From Mesostigma viride (Eukaryota; Streptophyta; Mesostigmatophyceae; Mesostigmatales; Mesostigmataceae): DNA of 64,000 bases. Made by a program: the position numbers and the translations under genes. The DNA lies in assembly GCA_009746045.1 (NCBI GenBank), contig RPFO01000165.1, positions 5,193,585 through 5,257,584 on the forward strand, read 5' to 3'. The notes beneath the pieces were generated by a model. It ran no database searches. It was not told the origin of the DNA and was given only the letters and a program-made list of their open reading frames with translations. Of this stretch, positions 44,573 to 55,318 are shown one piece after another (position 1 is the stretch's first letter; each line of letters starts with the position of its first letter).

Positions 44573-45790
44573 TCAGCAGTCGTCGTCGTCGTCATCGTCA
44601 TCGGCAAGGATGAGCGCTCGCTTCCGACGCCGGGAGGCGCCTGCGTTGTTGTTCTCCGCCACAACGTCGCTGGGTGGAACCATCTCGCGCAATCGAGCCT
44701 CGGCCAGGGTGATATCCGGCGCTTGCAACGCAGGGACGACCACACCGGGGCACCCGCAGATCTGTGCCTCCAGCTCGTGGAGAGGCACGCAAGAAACCGC
44801 GTCCTCCTCCCAACGGGCACCCCAGTACATGGCTACCATGTCGTTTTGCGTGTCGACAACAGCGACACGACCATGGTACCTGCCGTCCCGGCTTTCGGTG
44901 CGACCGTCCGCGGATGTCACACGCTCCGACGCCCAATGACACACGACTTGCCCTACGAGGTTGCGGCTGCCACTCTTGACCTGCAGCGTTACGCCTTCCC
45001 AGCATGCCTTCGCCATGCCGACGATGCCCTTCGAGCATTCAGCATCTTGCCACTTCACGACCGGGTGTTCCGCGTCATAGGGCACCTCCTTCAGCGCCTT
45101 TAGGCACTCCTTGGTGAGCTTTTTGTTCGCACCCAAGGAGACTCCATGGGGCGGCTGACCTCGCTTGCCCACCACTTGTGTCAAGACGAGGTCTGAGGCG
45201 GTGATGATCACCGTGTGCGCCGCAGTGGTTGGCGGATGGGGCCATTGCGCAATGTCTGTATTCCACGGGTGCCACGTGTCATGCAAATGCTTAGCGCGGT
45301 ATACAAAGAGCTCAATAGAAGGTTGGCCGCCATCCTCCTTCGCAACCACCTCCTTGATGATGCCAACGAGGACTGGAGTCCACGTGAGCTTCGAGTTGCA
45401 GAGAATACCAGCTGAAGGGTGCCAGTATAGAACAGCGGAGCCTTTCTCAACGCCTTGCATGCGCTTCAAGTAAGCGACCTTGGCTGCCATGGCCCTGTCT
45501 TCTGCCGCCCATTCCTGCTGTGTGTGGCCATCATGACGAACTCGGTCTACCAGCGGGGTGACGCGCACCGCCTCTGCGTCGACCAACGCCATGAAGTGCT
45601 CTTCTTGCGTCGGTGGTGGTTCAGGCGCTGCATCGTGCTCACGCAGGGCGGAGATGTCCGCGCGAGATGGCCACGGCAAAGGGCGCCACTCCTCAGGCAC
45701 CTCCTCAGGGGCATGTGGGACTTGACTTGCGAAAAAAGGCCTTGTTTGGCTTGATGGTGTCGGGCGGAAAGTACCACTGCCAGATGCCAT
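44573..45790 (-). CDS. Unknown protein, 405 aa, acidic tail
   Basis: Starts MASGSGTFRPTPSSQTRPFF and ends in an RRRKR basic patch followed by LILADDDDDDDDC. Composition looks like real protein (mixed, Trp-rich: WHPSAGILCNSKLTWTPVLVG, HDTWHPWNTDIAQWPHP, YWGARWEEDAVSC). I do not recognise the family. Two similar-looking segments (about 130-185 and 295-345), each with a beta-rich Trp/Tyr pattern, might be small barrel domains, but this is a guess. The ATG at 45788-45790 may not be the true start because related coding text continues upstream in other frames. Confidence 0.5.
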   Translation of the reverse strand: MASGSGTFRPTPSSQTRPFFASQVPHAPEEVPEEWRPLPWPSRADISALREHDAAPEPPPTQEEHFMALVDAEAVRVTPLVDRVRHDGHTQQEWAAEDRAMAAKVAYLKRMQGVEKGSAVLYWHPSAGILCNSKLTWTPVLVGIIKEVVAKEDGGQPSIELFVYRAKHLHDTWHPWNTDIAQWPHPPTTAAHTVIITASDLVLTQVVGKRGQPPHGVSLGANKKLTKECLKALKEVPYDAEHPVVKWQDAECSKGIVGMAKACWEGVTLQVKSGSRNLVGQVVCHWASERVTSADGRTESRDGRYHGRVAVVDTQNDMVAMYWGARWEEDAVSCVPLHELEAQICGCPGVVVPALQAPDITLAEARLREMVPPSDVVAENNNAGASRRRKRALILADDDDDDDDC

Positions 45791-46110
45791 GGGGCAACTT
45801 CTCGACCCTTGTTTTGATCGACTCCAGCTCCTTCCCCAGAAACTCCATGTTCAATGGTGCGAAGGCTGGGGTGTCCTGCAACATCGGAATGCGGTCTGGA
45901 TCCACAAGTCGGACGCCAAACAGCGGCCGCCCCTCCGCATCAAAATGGCTGTGTCATCGCCTTCCCGCACCGTGGCGCGCCTTCCTGTCGAGTCCCCGCG
46001 GGCTGCCACGGCGTCTTTTGGGACTCCGTGGTCCGGTAGGACAACCAGGTCTCTGTGTTGCCCTGTACCTGGAAGAAGACGGCGTGGTGCACCTTCATTG
46101 AGCGACCGCG
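45700..46110 (-). pseudogene. Upstream coding text of the 405-aa gene, frame-broken
   Basis: Minus strand: VHHAVFFQVQGNTETWL at about 46100-46040, then VVLPDHGVPKDAVAARG in the next frame, then DAEGRPLFGVRLVDPDRIPM to PPDTIKPNKAFF in a third. At the T6 run (about 45737-45742) the frame passes into the 405-aa ORF. Either this is a decayed 5' part with indels or short introns separate the pieces; I see no convincing GT-AG pairs. Confidence 0.4.
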
Positions 46111-46114
46111 TTTT

Positions 46115-47115
46115 TCAGGCACCGGCTGTGCCGCTCCGCCGCTCCGCCGCTCCGCCGCCCGCCGGCTGCGCCGCCGGCCCGCCGCGCGCCGGCTGCCCCG
46201 CCCCGTAGCCCGTCGACAGGCTGCCCCGCCCCGCCGCATGCCAGCTGCGCCGGCCCGCCGCCCACGCGCGCCGGCAGCGCCGTTGGCCCCCCGCGCGCCG
46301 ACGGCCCTGCCCCGCCGCCCGTTGACAGCCCCGCCCCGCCGCATGCCAGCTGCGCCGGCCCGCCGCCCATGCGCGCCGGCAGCGCCGCTGGCCCCCCGCG
46401 CGCCGACGGCCCTGCCCCGCCGCCCGTCGACTGCCCCGCCCCGCCGCCCGTCGACAGCCCTGCCCCGCCGCATGCAGGCTGCGCCGCCGCTGCCACCTCG
46501 CTGCGCGCTGGCTGCGCCACCTCGCCGCCCGCCGACGGCGCCGCCCCGCCGCGCACCGGCTGCCCCGCCCCGCCGCCCGTCGACTGCCCCGCCCCGCCGC
46601 ATGCCAGCTGCGCCGGCCCGCCGCCCACGCGCGCCGGCAGCGCCGCTGGCCCCCCGCGCGCTGACGGCCCTGCCCCGCCGCCCGTCGACTGCCCCGCCCC
46701 GCCGCCCGTCGACAGCCCCGACCCACCGCATGCCAGGTGCGCCGGCCCGCCGCCCGCGCGCGCCGGCAGCGCCGCTGGCCCCCCGCGCGCCGACGGCCCT
46801 GCCCCGCCGCCCGTCGACAGCCCTGCCCCGCCGCCCGTCGACAGCCCCGCCCCGCCGCATGCCAGCTGCGCCGGCCCGCTGCCCACGCGCGCCGGCAGCG
46901 CCGCTGGCCCTGCCCCGCCGCCCGTCGACTGCCCCGCCCCGCCGCCCGTCGACAGCCCTGCCCCGCCGCATGCCAGGTGCGCCGGCCCGCCGCCCGCGCG
47001 CACCGGCAGCGCCGCTGGCCCCCCGCGCGCCGACGGCCCTGCCCCGCCGCCCGTCGACAGCCCCGCCCCGCCGCATGCCAGCTGCGCCGGCCGGCCGCCC
47101 ATGCGCGCCATGCGC
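46115..47115. repeat. GC-rich minisatellite, units of about 100-130 bp
   Basis: About eight copies of a unit containing CCGCATGCCAGCTGCGCCGG, CGCCGGCAGCGCCGCTGG and one or two CCGCCCGTCGAC modules, starting near 46238, 46340, 46470, 46598, 46728, 46858, 46968 and 47074. GC is so high that stops are absent in most frames of both strands, which explains several long Ala/Pro/Arg ORFs. Confidence 0.85.
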
Positions 47116-48204
47116 TTCGCAGGTCCATTGGGATCATGAGGCCTGCGCAAAATCTCACCTCGGAGGCCCGTGCTACTTCTAGTAAGATGCTTGCATTTTC
47201 AATGCGTCACCTATATGCAGGCATAGAGGGTGGTACATGGCGCTAGACTCATCAAGGGATAGGAGCCATGCCCTCAGCAATTACTCACCTCCTGGCCCTT
47301 GCTGTTGCGGTCTCGGATGAAGATGATGGTCTACACGCCGCCGCATGCAAACAAGGAATGAGAGACAAAGCCGTGCGAGGCCAATATGGGCACAGTGAGA
47401 GAAACAAGTCGACGCGAACCTACATCACGAGTGTCAGCGAAGGGGACCCATGGGAGAAGTCTCCCTCCCATGGTATCATTCACGGACACACGCAGCGGCC
47501 ATGGGAACAGCCAAAACAGCAGGTTCACACACGCAAGGGCAACGACCTGCAGTGCCTGACCAGCATGTCGGTCAGTTGTGATTGGCAAGGCAGAGCCACA
47601 CACACCAGGTACACGCTGCATGGGCAGGGAAGACGCTCTTACATGAGAAAAAGCGAGGAAACGTGCGCGAGAAGGATATTAAGAGCGATCCGCGCTAGAA
47701 GGATGCTACAATAGCATCATATATTCAAGAATTAGCAAAGAAAGATGTAGAAAAGAGACAAAAGAAAGAAATACGAGAGAAAGCAAAGACAGGGAGCTGC
47801 CAAACCGGGCAGACAAAAGGTTACGAGCGGCAAGAGTTGTGAACGCTGCACTTGATTGCTTTCTCTGACTTGTCAACTGCGAAGAGTGACTGACTTACCT
47901 CTCTGGAAATGGTATGCTCAGCATCCCATGGTAATGAAATGGTGAGCTATGCTGTCAGACATGCCTATATAACATAGCTACCCTAGGGTCCTAATACAAA
48001 ACTAGAAATCAAACCATACCGTGAGTTTCCCGGCTCGCACGGCCTCCTCCCTTTGTGCCAACGCCTGCAAACACAACGGGCCGTGGAGGAGGGTGGAAAG
48101 GTGGGCAAGTGTGGAGGAGTTTGGGGGGGACCGGGTTGAGCAGCGGTGGGGGAAAGATGTGCCGGTCATGATGTTGTCAACTACAGCTGTTGTATCGTGA
48201 TTCA
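47116..48204. other. No supported gene
   Basis: Mixed-composition sequence with a plus ORF of 148 codons (47268-47714) and a minus ORF of 82 codons (48250-48002), neither with recognisable motifs. Purine-rich around 47740-47820. Confidence 0.4.
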
Positions 48205-48510
48205 CCTTCAATAAGTCTACTGTTCTACATCCGGTGGTGGATGGACACAAGCAATAAAGGCCCCGCCCACAACTCAGATTTCTTTAGAAAATCTACTGAT
48301 CTACATTCGATGGCGCCTTCACAGAAGCAGGAAACTCCGCCCACCGGTCAAATGTGACGCCCAACAAAGCCCCAACTTATTTCTTCAAGAAGTATACTGT
48401 TTTACATCCGGTAGTGCTTGGACAGAAGCAATATGTAAAGCCCGCCCACAAATCGGATTTCTTTACGAAAAACCTGTTTTACATTCGATGGGGTCTTGAC
48501 AGATTCAAGC
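48205..48510. repeat. Diverged tandem repeat, about 80 bp, four copies
   Basis: Units start near 48211, 48291, 48385 and 48470 with (C/A)TACTGTTCTACATCCGGTGG, continue with ACAGAAGCAATAAAG and CCGCCCAC, and end in TCGGATTTCTTTA. Confidence 0.7.
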
Positions 48511-48589
48511 AGCAATACTCGTTTCTACCTGCGTGCGACTGCAGCGGCCGAGTGCTGCAACTTGCCTTCACGTCCCAGTCTTCACGTGA

Positions 48590-50075
48590 CAGTCCTGGTC
48601 TTCACGTCTTCACGTCTTCACGTCTTCACGTCTTCACGTCTTCACGTCTTCACCGCGTCTTCACCTGAACTTGCGGCGTATCGTATCTTTGATACCTTGC
48701 ATGCACGTCTTCACGTCTTCACGTCTTCACGTCTTCACGTCTTCACCGCGTCTTCACCTGTCTTCACCACGTCTTCACGTCTTCGCGTCTTCACGTCTTC
48801 ACGGCTTCACCTGAACACCTGAACTTCACCTGAACTTGCCGTATCGTGTCTTCACGTCTTCACGTCTTCACGTCTTCACGTCTTCACGTCTTCACCGCGT
48901 CTTCACCTGTCTTCACCACGTCTTCACGGCTTCACGGCTTCACGTCTTCACGGCTTCACCTGAACACCTGAACTTCACCTGAACTTGCCGTATCGTGTCT
49001 TCACGTCTTCACGTCTTCACGTCTTCACGTCTTCACGTCTTCACCGCGTCTTCACCTGTCTTCACCACGTCTTCACGGCTTCACGTCTTCACGTCTTCAC
49101 GGCTTCACCTGAACACCTGAACTTCACCTGAACTTGCCGTATCGTGTCTTCACGTCTTCACGTCTTCACGTCTTCACGTCTTCACGTCTTCACCGCGTCT
49201 TCACCTGTCTTCACCACGTCTTCACGGCTTCACGGCTTCACGTCTTCACGGCTTCACCTGAACACCTGAACTTCACCTGAACTTGCCGTATCGTGTCTTC
49301 ACGTCTTCACGTCTTCACGTCTTCACGTCTTCACGGCTTCACCTGAACACCTGAACTTCACCTGAACTTGCCGTATCGTGTCTTCACGTCTTCACGTCTT
49401 CACGTCTTCACGTCTTCACGTCTTCACCGCGTCTTCACCTGTCTTCACCACGTCTTCACGGCTTCACGGCTTCACGTCTTCACGGCTTCACCTGAACACC
49501 TGAACTTCACCTGAACTTGCCGTATCGTGTCTTCACGTCTTCACGGCTTCACGTCTTCACGTCTTCACGGCTTCACCTGAACACCTGAACTTCACCTGAA
49601 CTTGCCGTATCGTGTCTTCACGTCTTCACGTCTTCACGTCTTCACCGCGTCTTCACCTGTCTTCACCACGTCTTCACGGCTTCACGGCTTCACGTCTTCA
49701 CGGCTTCACCTATACACCTAAACTTCACCTGAACTTGCCGTATCGTGTCTTCACGTCTTCACGTCTTCACGTCTTCACGTCTTCACGTCTTCACCGCGTC
49801 TTCACCTGTCTTCACCACGTCTTCACGGCTTCACGGCTTCACGTCTTCACGGCTTCACCTGAACACCTGAACTTCACCTGAACTTGCCGTATCGTGTCTT
49901 CACGTCTTCACGTCTTCACGTCTTCACGTCTTCACGTCTTCACGTCTTCACCGCGTCTTCACCTGTCTTCACCACGTCTTCACGGCTTCACGGCTTCACG
50001 TCTTCACCGCGTCTTCACCTGTCTTCACCACGTCTTCACGGCTTCACCTGAACACCTGAACTTTGCGTATCGTAT
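48590..50075. repeat. 8-bp minisatellite TCTTCACG with higher-order units
   Basis: Runs of TCTTCACG separated by a constant segment (CACCTGAACACCTGAAC, CTTGCCGTATCGTG). The constant segment recurs about every 149 bp (near 48840, 48990, 49139, 49287, then 49520, 49739 and 49888), with shortened units of about 86 bp at 49287 and 49520. ORFs reading SSRLHVFT are repeat by-products. Confidence 0.9.
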
Positions 50076-50576
50076 CTTTCATACATTGCATCATTTGCAT
50101 GCCTTGGAGCTGCACGTCTTCAAGCAGTGTCACCCAGTTCCCGCTTGATTCAAATGCACTTCGCGCTTGAATTCGTGACTTCGCCCCGCTCAAGGTGGAA
50201 AGAATGATGGGCACTAGCCACGGGAACTATGCCCGATGCTGATAGCCGAAGCGATGACATGGACGAATTGATTGATTTGTGTTATGCCGGGGACGATTGT
50301 AGAAAATGGGTGCTAGGAAAGAAATCTGGTGCCATGAAAGTAGATTTTTTGGCCGGTGCAAACCACCAATGCGCCGGCCGATGTGGCAAGGTCCTGCACG
50401 GCAGCCAGAGCGCACCCAGCCAGAGCGTACCCAGCCGCTGCCGCCGCCGACCCCCGTACTGGTGGGCGTGGAACAGACGATGAGAGAGATGCAACGAGCT
50501 ATGGAGAACCAAAGCAAGAAGGTTGAAGAGCTTGGTTTGCAGCTGCGTCAAGAGGTGCAGAAACAAGTGGTCCAGC

Positions 50577-50580
<4 letters not shown>

Positions 50581-50615
<35 letters not shown>

Positions 50616-50652
50616 TGCAGCAGCAACTGCAGCAGCAACTGCAGCAACAACT

Positions 50653-50720
<68 letters not shown>
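50581..50720 (+). repeat. CAG trinucleotide repeat
   Basis: About 46 triplets, mostly CAG with CAA CTG interruptions in the first half; reads as Gln/Leu in the helix frame. Confidence 0.9.
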
Positions 50721-50721
<1 letters not shown>

Positions 50722-50879
50722 CTTCAGTTCCCGCAGGCAGCGTCGGCAATGTCGCAGTTTCCACAGGCATTGTCGGCACTGCAGCAGTTTTCGCAGGGAC
50801 CGTCGGCAGCAGAGCAGTTCCCGCAGGGATCATCGGTGGTGCAGCAGTTCTTTGTGAGTCATTCGTGTAGTGTTGAGTG

Positions 50880-52420
50880 GGTGGGTGGGTGGGGGGGGGG
50901 GGGGGGGGGTAGGGGGGTTTGACTGTGTGACTGCGTGGCTGCTTGGCTGGAAAGGAGGGTGCGTGGCTGTGTGGCTGCGTGGCTGCGCTGCTGCGTGGCT
51001 GCGTGGCTGCGTGGCTGCGCTGCTGCGTCGCTGCGTGGCTGCTTGGCTGGAAAGGAGGGTGCGTGGCTGTGTGGCTGCGTGGCTGCGCTGCTGCGTGGCT
51101 GCGTGGCTGCGCTGCTGCGTGGCTGCGTGGCTGCGTGGCTGCGTGGCTGCGTGGCTGGAAAGGAGGGTGCGTGGCTGTGTGGCTGCGTGGCTGCGCTGCT
51201 GCGTGGCTGCGTGGCTGCGTGGCTGCTTGGCTGGAAAGGAGGGTGCGTAGCTGTGTGGCTGCGTGGCTGCGCTGCTGCGTGGCTGCGTGGCTGCGTGGCT
51301 GCGTGGCTGCGTGGCTGCGTGGCTGCGTGGCTGGAAAGGAGGGTGCGTGGCTGTGTGGCTGCGTGGCTGCGCTGCTGCGTGGCTGCGTGGCTGCGCTGCT
51401 GCGTGGCTGCGTGGCTGCGTGGCTGTGTGGCTGCGTGGCTGCGCTGCTGCGTGGCTGCGTGGCTGCGTGGCTGCTTGGCTGGAAAGGAGGGTGCGTGGCT
51501 GTGTGGCTGCGTGGCTGCGCTGCTGCGTGGCTGCGTGGCTGCTTGGCTGGAAAGGAGGGTGCGTGGCTGTGTGGCTGCGTGGCTGCGCTGCTGCGTGGCT
51601 GCGTGGCTGCGTGGCTGCGTGGCTGGAAAGGAGGGTGCGTGGCTGTGTGGCTGCGTGGCTGCGCTGCTGCGTGGCTGCGTGGCTGCGTGGCTGCGTGGCT
51701 GCGCTGCTGCGTGGCTGCGTGGCTGCGTGGCTGTGTGGCTGCGTGGCTGCGCTGCTGCGTGGCTGCGTGGCTGCGTGGCTGCGTGGCTGCTTGGCTGGAA
51801 AGGAGGGTGCGTGGCTGTGTGGCTGCGTGGCTGCGCTGCTGCGTGGCTGCGTGGCTGCGTGGCTGGAAAGGAGGGTGCGTGGCTGTGTGGCTGCGTGGCT
51901 GCGCTGCTGCGTGGCTGCGTGGCTGCGTGGCTGCGTGGCTGCTTGGCTGGAAAGGAGGGTGCGTGGCTGTGTGGCTGCGTAGCTGCGCTGCTGCGTGGCT
52001 GCGTGGCTGCGTGGCTGCGTGGCTGCGTGGCTGCGTGGCTGCGTGGCTGCGTGGCTGCGTGGCTGCGTGGCTGCGTGGCTGCGTGGCTGCGTGGCTGGAA
52101 AGGAGGGTGCGTGGCTGTGTGGCTGCGTGGCTGCGCTGCTGCGTGGCTGCGTGGCTGCGTGGCTGCGTGGCTGCGTGGCTGCTTGGCTGGAAAGGAGGGT
52201 GCGTGGCTGCACATGTGGCTGCGTAGCTGCGCTGCTGCGTGGCTGCGTGGCTGCGTGGCTGCGTGGCTGCGTGGCTGCGTGGCTGCGTGGCTGCGTGGCT
52301 GCGTGGCTGCGTGGCTGCGTGGCTGGAAAGGAGGGTGCGTGGCTGTGTGGCTGCGTGGCTGCGCTGCTGCGTGGCTGCGTGGCTGCGTGGCTGCGTGGCT
52401 GGCTGGGGGGGGGGGGGTGC
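50880..52420. repeat. 8-bp minisatellite GTGGCTGC with higher-order units
   Basis: Runs of GTGGCTGC punctuated by GGCTGGAAAGGAGGGTGCGT and CTGCGCTGCTGC blocks, preceded by a poly-G run (about 50888-50908). Because 8 is not a multiple of 3, each frame cycles through the same codons with no stop, so both strands show long meaningless ORFs. Confidence 0.9.
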
Positions 52421-52717
52421 CGGGTGCGTGGATGCGTGGATGTGTGGCTGGGTGGGTGCGTCACTGCGTGGCTGGCTGGCTCTGTGGCTGCGTGGGCGGC
52501 TGGATGGCCGGGTCAGCGTGGCTTCGTGTTCAATGGGATGCTAATATGTTGTTGCCTTTGGATGCCACAGTTCATGGATTCTTTTGTTCACATGCAGGTG
52601 CTGCCGTCTTCCCCATCGACGTCGTCAAGACCGATGTCGCCAAGAAGGATGATGCAATCACTCTCGGCCATGTTTAACTCATGTGGGCCTTCATGGCCAT
52701 ACGGGAAATATTATTGA

Positions 52718-53193
52718 ATCATTTCTTTGACACTGAGTTGGCACTACGCAACACCTTTGATGCACATGAGTGCAGGGCGCATGTGTTGAAACCATGCAAC
52801 CATGGCGATCCCTCAAAAAGTTTGGTTATGTAATAAGTGACACAATTATTCCGGACGTATGATGGCCCAACGTCCTGTAAGGTTGAGTTGTCTTGGAGGA
52901 GGAGCGTGATGACCGCGGAAGCCGCGTGGGTGTCTGTAGTGCTATATCTTGAAGATGTACGGTCTTGGAAGAGTTATGGTCTTGGAATCATATAATAATG
53001 AGCTTGGAATAAAGTTGCGGGCAGCCTTCAATTGGCATATGTTGTCTCATTGCGTTAATGGGTCAATTGTCTTAGTTTATATAATGTATATCTTGGGAAA
53101 CTCATTGCTTCAATAAAATGCATGCTAGGCGCAATCAACCCCCACAAACACATCTGAAAACTGCACAGTGCATCAAATGTATCCTAGACAAAA
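52718..53193. other. AT-rich right interior of the TIR element
   Basis: Downstream sequence with AATAAA at 53008-53013 and another near 53113; no ORF supported. Ends with two direct copies of AAATGTATCCT before the right TIR. Confidence 0.45.
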
Positions 53194-53222
53194 AAATGTA
53201 TCCTAATCCGGTAAAACCACCC

Positions 53223-55318
53223 TCAGCTGTCGCCTATTTTATAGCGGCAGAACTCGGCTCTGAATACCCTAAAATATTGTTGCGTAGCTCGGAAAACAAG
53301 TTACGAAGTTTGGCAGAAAAGCTTCGGATCTTTGGGTTTGAAATCAATGGGTATGACACTCGTGAGGAGCTGGCGCAAAATATTTCAGCCAAGGTGGCGA
53401 AAATGTTAGCACAAGGTACAACAGGCATTACAAACGATGAGGAACCGAACGGGGACTCCTCAGAGGAGGACACTGATGTCGGGGAAGCTTTGGCGGGGGC
53501 CAAAGAGGAGCAGGCGCAGGGATTTCGCCCCCCAGGTGCTAGCACAGTTGCTGGCGCACCAGGTGCCGTTTTTCCCGCCGTTTTTGGTCATATGGCGCCT
53601 GTCGTCGGAGGGGATGGCAGGAAACAGCTTGCAAATGCAGGGAGGAGCTTGGCAAACGCGGCTGGCGCTAGTTTTGGGGGAGGCGAGGAGGTGTCTGCAG
53701 TGCCACGCTCAGGCACTTTAAAAGCGGGCGCGCGCGGGGAGGCAAGGAGGAGAAAGCAGGTCTCCCGCGCAGTGCCAAGGGGGACGGGGCGGCCGGAATG
53801 GGACTGAGCCCCGAAATGATGGCGCAGATGAATGCCCTCATGGGGGGCTTCCAACAGCTGGGGATTGGCGGCGCCCAGGGGTTGGGAGCCGCAGTACGGG
53901 TGCCAGCACCCAGCGTGCAGGAAGGAGGCGCATGGGGGGGGGCGGGGGCAGCAGGGCCCAGCCCTGCCGGGTGGACAAGCGGGCCCCATGGGTACCCGGG
54001 CACACCGACAGGCGTGGAAAGAACGCAGGGCCCAGCGTACGCCTACCCAGGGCAGATGGGTGCAGCCTGGCCTCAGCCCTACCCACCAGCGGGTACCGCG
54101 TACGGTACCTGGGTGCCAGCAGTTGGAACCCCGTACCACATGGCGCTCGCAGCAGCCCAAGGTGGGCAGAGGAAACGGGAGAGCAAGCGGTCCAAGTGCC
54201 GCGAGTGCGGGCATCGGCACTGCCGGTGCACGTCCAGCGACAGCACGAGCAGCGACTCGGAGGGGAGCGGGCGAGGGCGCGCGGGTGGCCGGGGCACAGG
54301 TGGGAGGTTGACCGACCTGCCAGTTACCCGCGGGGTCAACCTGCTCGAGTACCTGCCGGCGGGGCGGGCGCTCAGCATGGTGTGGGACGTGGAAGACCAC
54401 AAGTACCACCAGCGCACGGCCCCCAAGCACATGGAGACCGCCATACAGGGCCACAACGGCAACATGGTGGCCTGGCTGAACGTGCAAAGGGCCCCCGTGC
54501 TGCGCCAGCAGAAGGAGGGGACGGGACTTGGGTGGGCATCCAAGGAGAGGATGGAGCTGGCCCAGAACCTGTGCCACGTCTGGGATACGCTCAACAAGGA
54601 GCTCAGTCCCAACGTGTGCAGCGAGCTGGCGGGCGTGGAGTACCTGGCGCTCTGCGTGGAGGCTCTCCTGCTGGTGGAGACCAGCGGGTCTTGGAACGCG
54701 TCCGGGTACATGCTGCCCTACCGGCCGGCAGGGGTGTCCGCACGCGGGCGGCTCGACGAGCGCTGCGGGCACACAAGAAGGAGCGCGATGCGTTGGCGTC
54801 GGCGCGAGGAAAGGAGGACAAGGCGGAGGGAGGAGTGGCGGGCTCTTCCCAGAAGAAGTGAGAGGGCGAGGTGTGTTCCCCCTCCCAGAGGTGGCCATCA
54901 AGCCCCTCGACCGCGCGCGCCTACGGTCCCGACGTAGGTATCAGCGGGCCATGCGGCGGCGGGCCCTGCTCCTGCGCAGCGCGCGAATCGTGGATGGCCT
55001 CAACTGGTTGTGGAGGGGAGCACAGGAACCGCCTGAAACGGGTCCTGTCGGTGGCATGCGGATGGCTTTGCCCGCACCTGTTGCCCAGGAGCCCGCGGGT
55101 TGCGGTACCAGCGGGGTGTCCTTAGTGACCCCCTGCACTGCGGCCCAGCAGGCAGCCCTACAAGGGCTGGAGATTGCCGCCCAGGTCCATGAGCGCCGAC
55201 TGAGAGCCGTAGCGGCAGAGGACCTGGTGCATGACGTTGAGTCTGGGCCCTATGGGCCCGACGGGCAATATGAAATAATTGCCCCGGAGAGACTTGCGCT
55301 GCCCGCGGGCGGAGTGGC
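53223..55318 (+). pseudogene. Family A2 third copy, right part (gag and ORF2 start)
   Basis: Resumes gag at SAVAYFIAAELGSEYPK. Frame breaks occur near 53740 (one G lost), at the G run near 53935 and at GCAGGGGTGTCC near 54735. It carries KCRECGHRHCRC and the gag core, stops near 54860, then ORF2 EEVRGRGVFPLPEVAIKPL to PERLALPAGGVAGS, where the inversion starts. Confidence 0.8.

Larger units (their letters stand above)
50229..52717 (+). pseudogene. Possible Q-rich gene with a repeat-filled intron
   Basis: The first exon would start at MPDADSRSDDMDELIDLCYAG (50229) with GANHQCAGRCGKVLHG, pass to a Pro-rich part and a coiled-coil-like helix (QTMREMQRAMENQSKKVEE), a CAG-encoded Gln tract (50581-50720) and FPQALSALQQFSQGPSAAEQ. 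It ends at a consensus donor, ttt|GTGAGT, at 50854. A consensus acceptor, catgcag|, at 52597 continues in phase with VLPSSPSTSSRPMSPRR to a stop at 52715-52717; AATAAA follows at 53008. The intron of 1,744 bp is the GTGGCTGC repeat. The exon needs two frame changes (about 50440 and within the CAG tract), so it is decayed, misread, or has further introns. Confidence 0.45.
43271..53222. mobile_element. Large TIR element, 9,952 bp, in A2 gag
   Basis: Perfect 29-bp terminal inverted repeats (43271-43299 and 53194-53222) beginning GGGTGGTTTTACCGGATTAG. Flanked by TCA on each side (43268-43270 and 53223-53225), while intact A2 gag has a single TCA (cctcagctg at 20430 and 35182). A 3-bp duplication of TNA type and GGG ends are compatible with PIF/Harbinger-like elements, but I see no DDE transposase. 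The interior holds a 405-aa unknown ORF, a possible Q-rich gene and four tandem-repeat blocks, so it is probably non-autonomous. Confidence 0.88.

Noticed and set aside
45940-47182. Ala/Pro/Arg or Gly/Arg ORFs of 250-380 codons in several overlapping frames
   Set aside because: They coincide with the GC-rich minisatellite; all frames are open together.
47268-47714. 148-codon ORF as a gene
   Set aside because: No motif, uneven composition and no supporting splice or regulatory signals.
48590-50148. CRISPR-like array of TCTTCACG repeats
   Set aside because: Direct satellite with no unique spacers, no cas genes and a eukaryotic context.
50935-52677. 580-codon and other long ORFs reading AAWLRGCV on both strands
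   Set aside because: Produced by an 8-bp repeat that has no stop in any frame; no protein-like composition.
43271-53222. Firm assignment of the large TIR element to PIF/Harbinger
   Set aside because: Ends and duplication fit, but no DDE transposase or Myb-like partner is visible.
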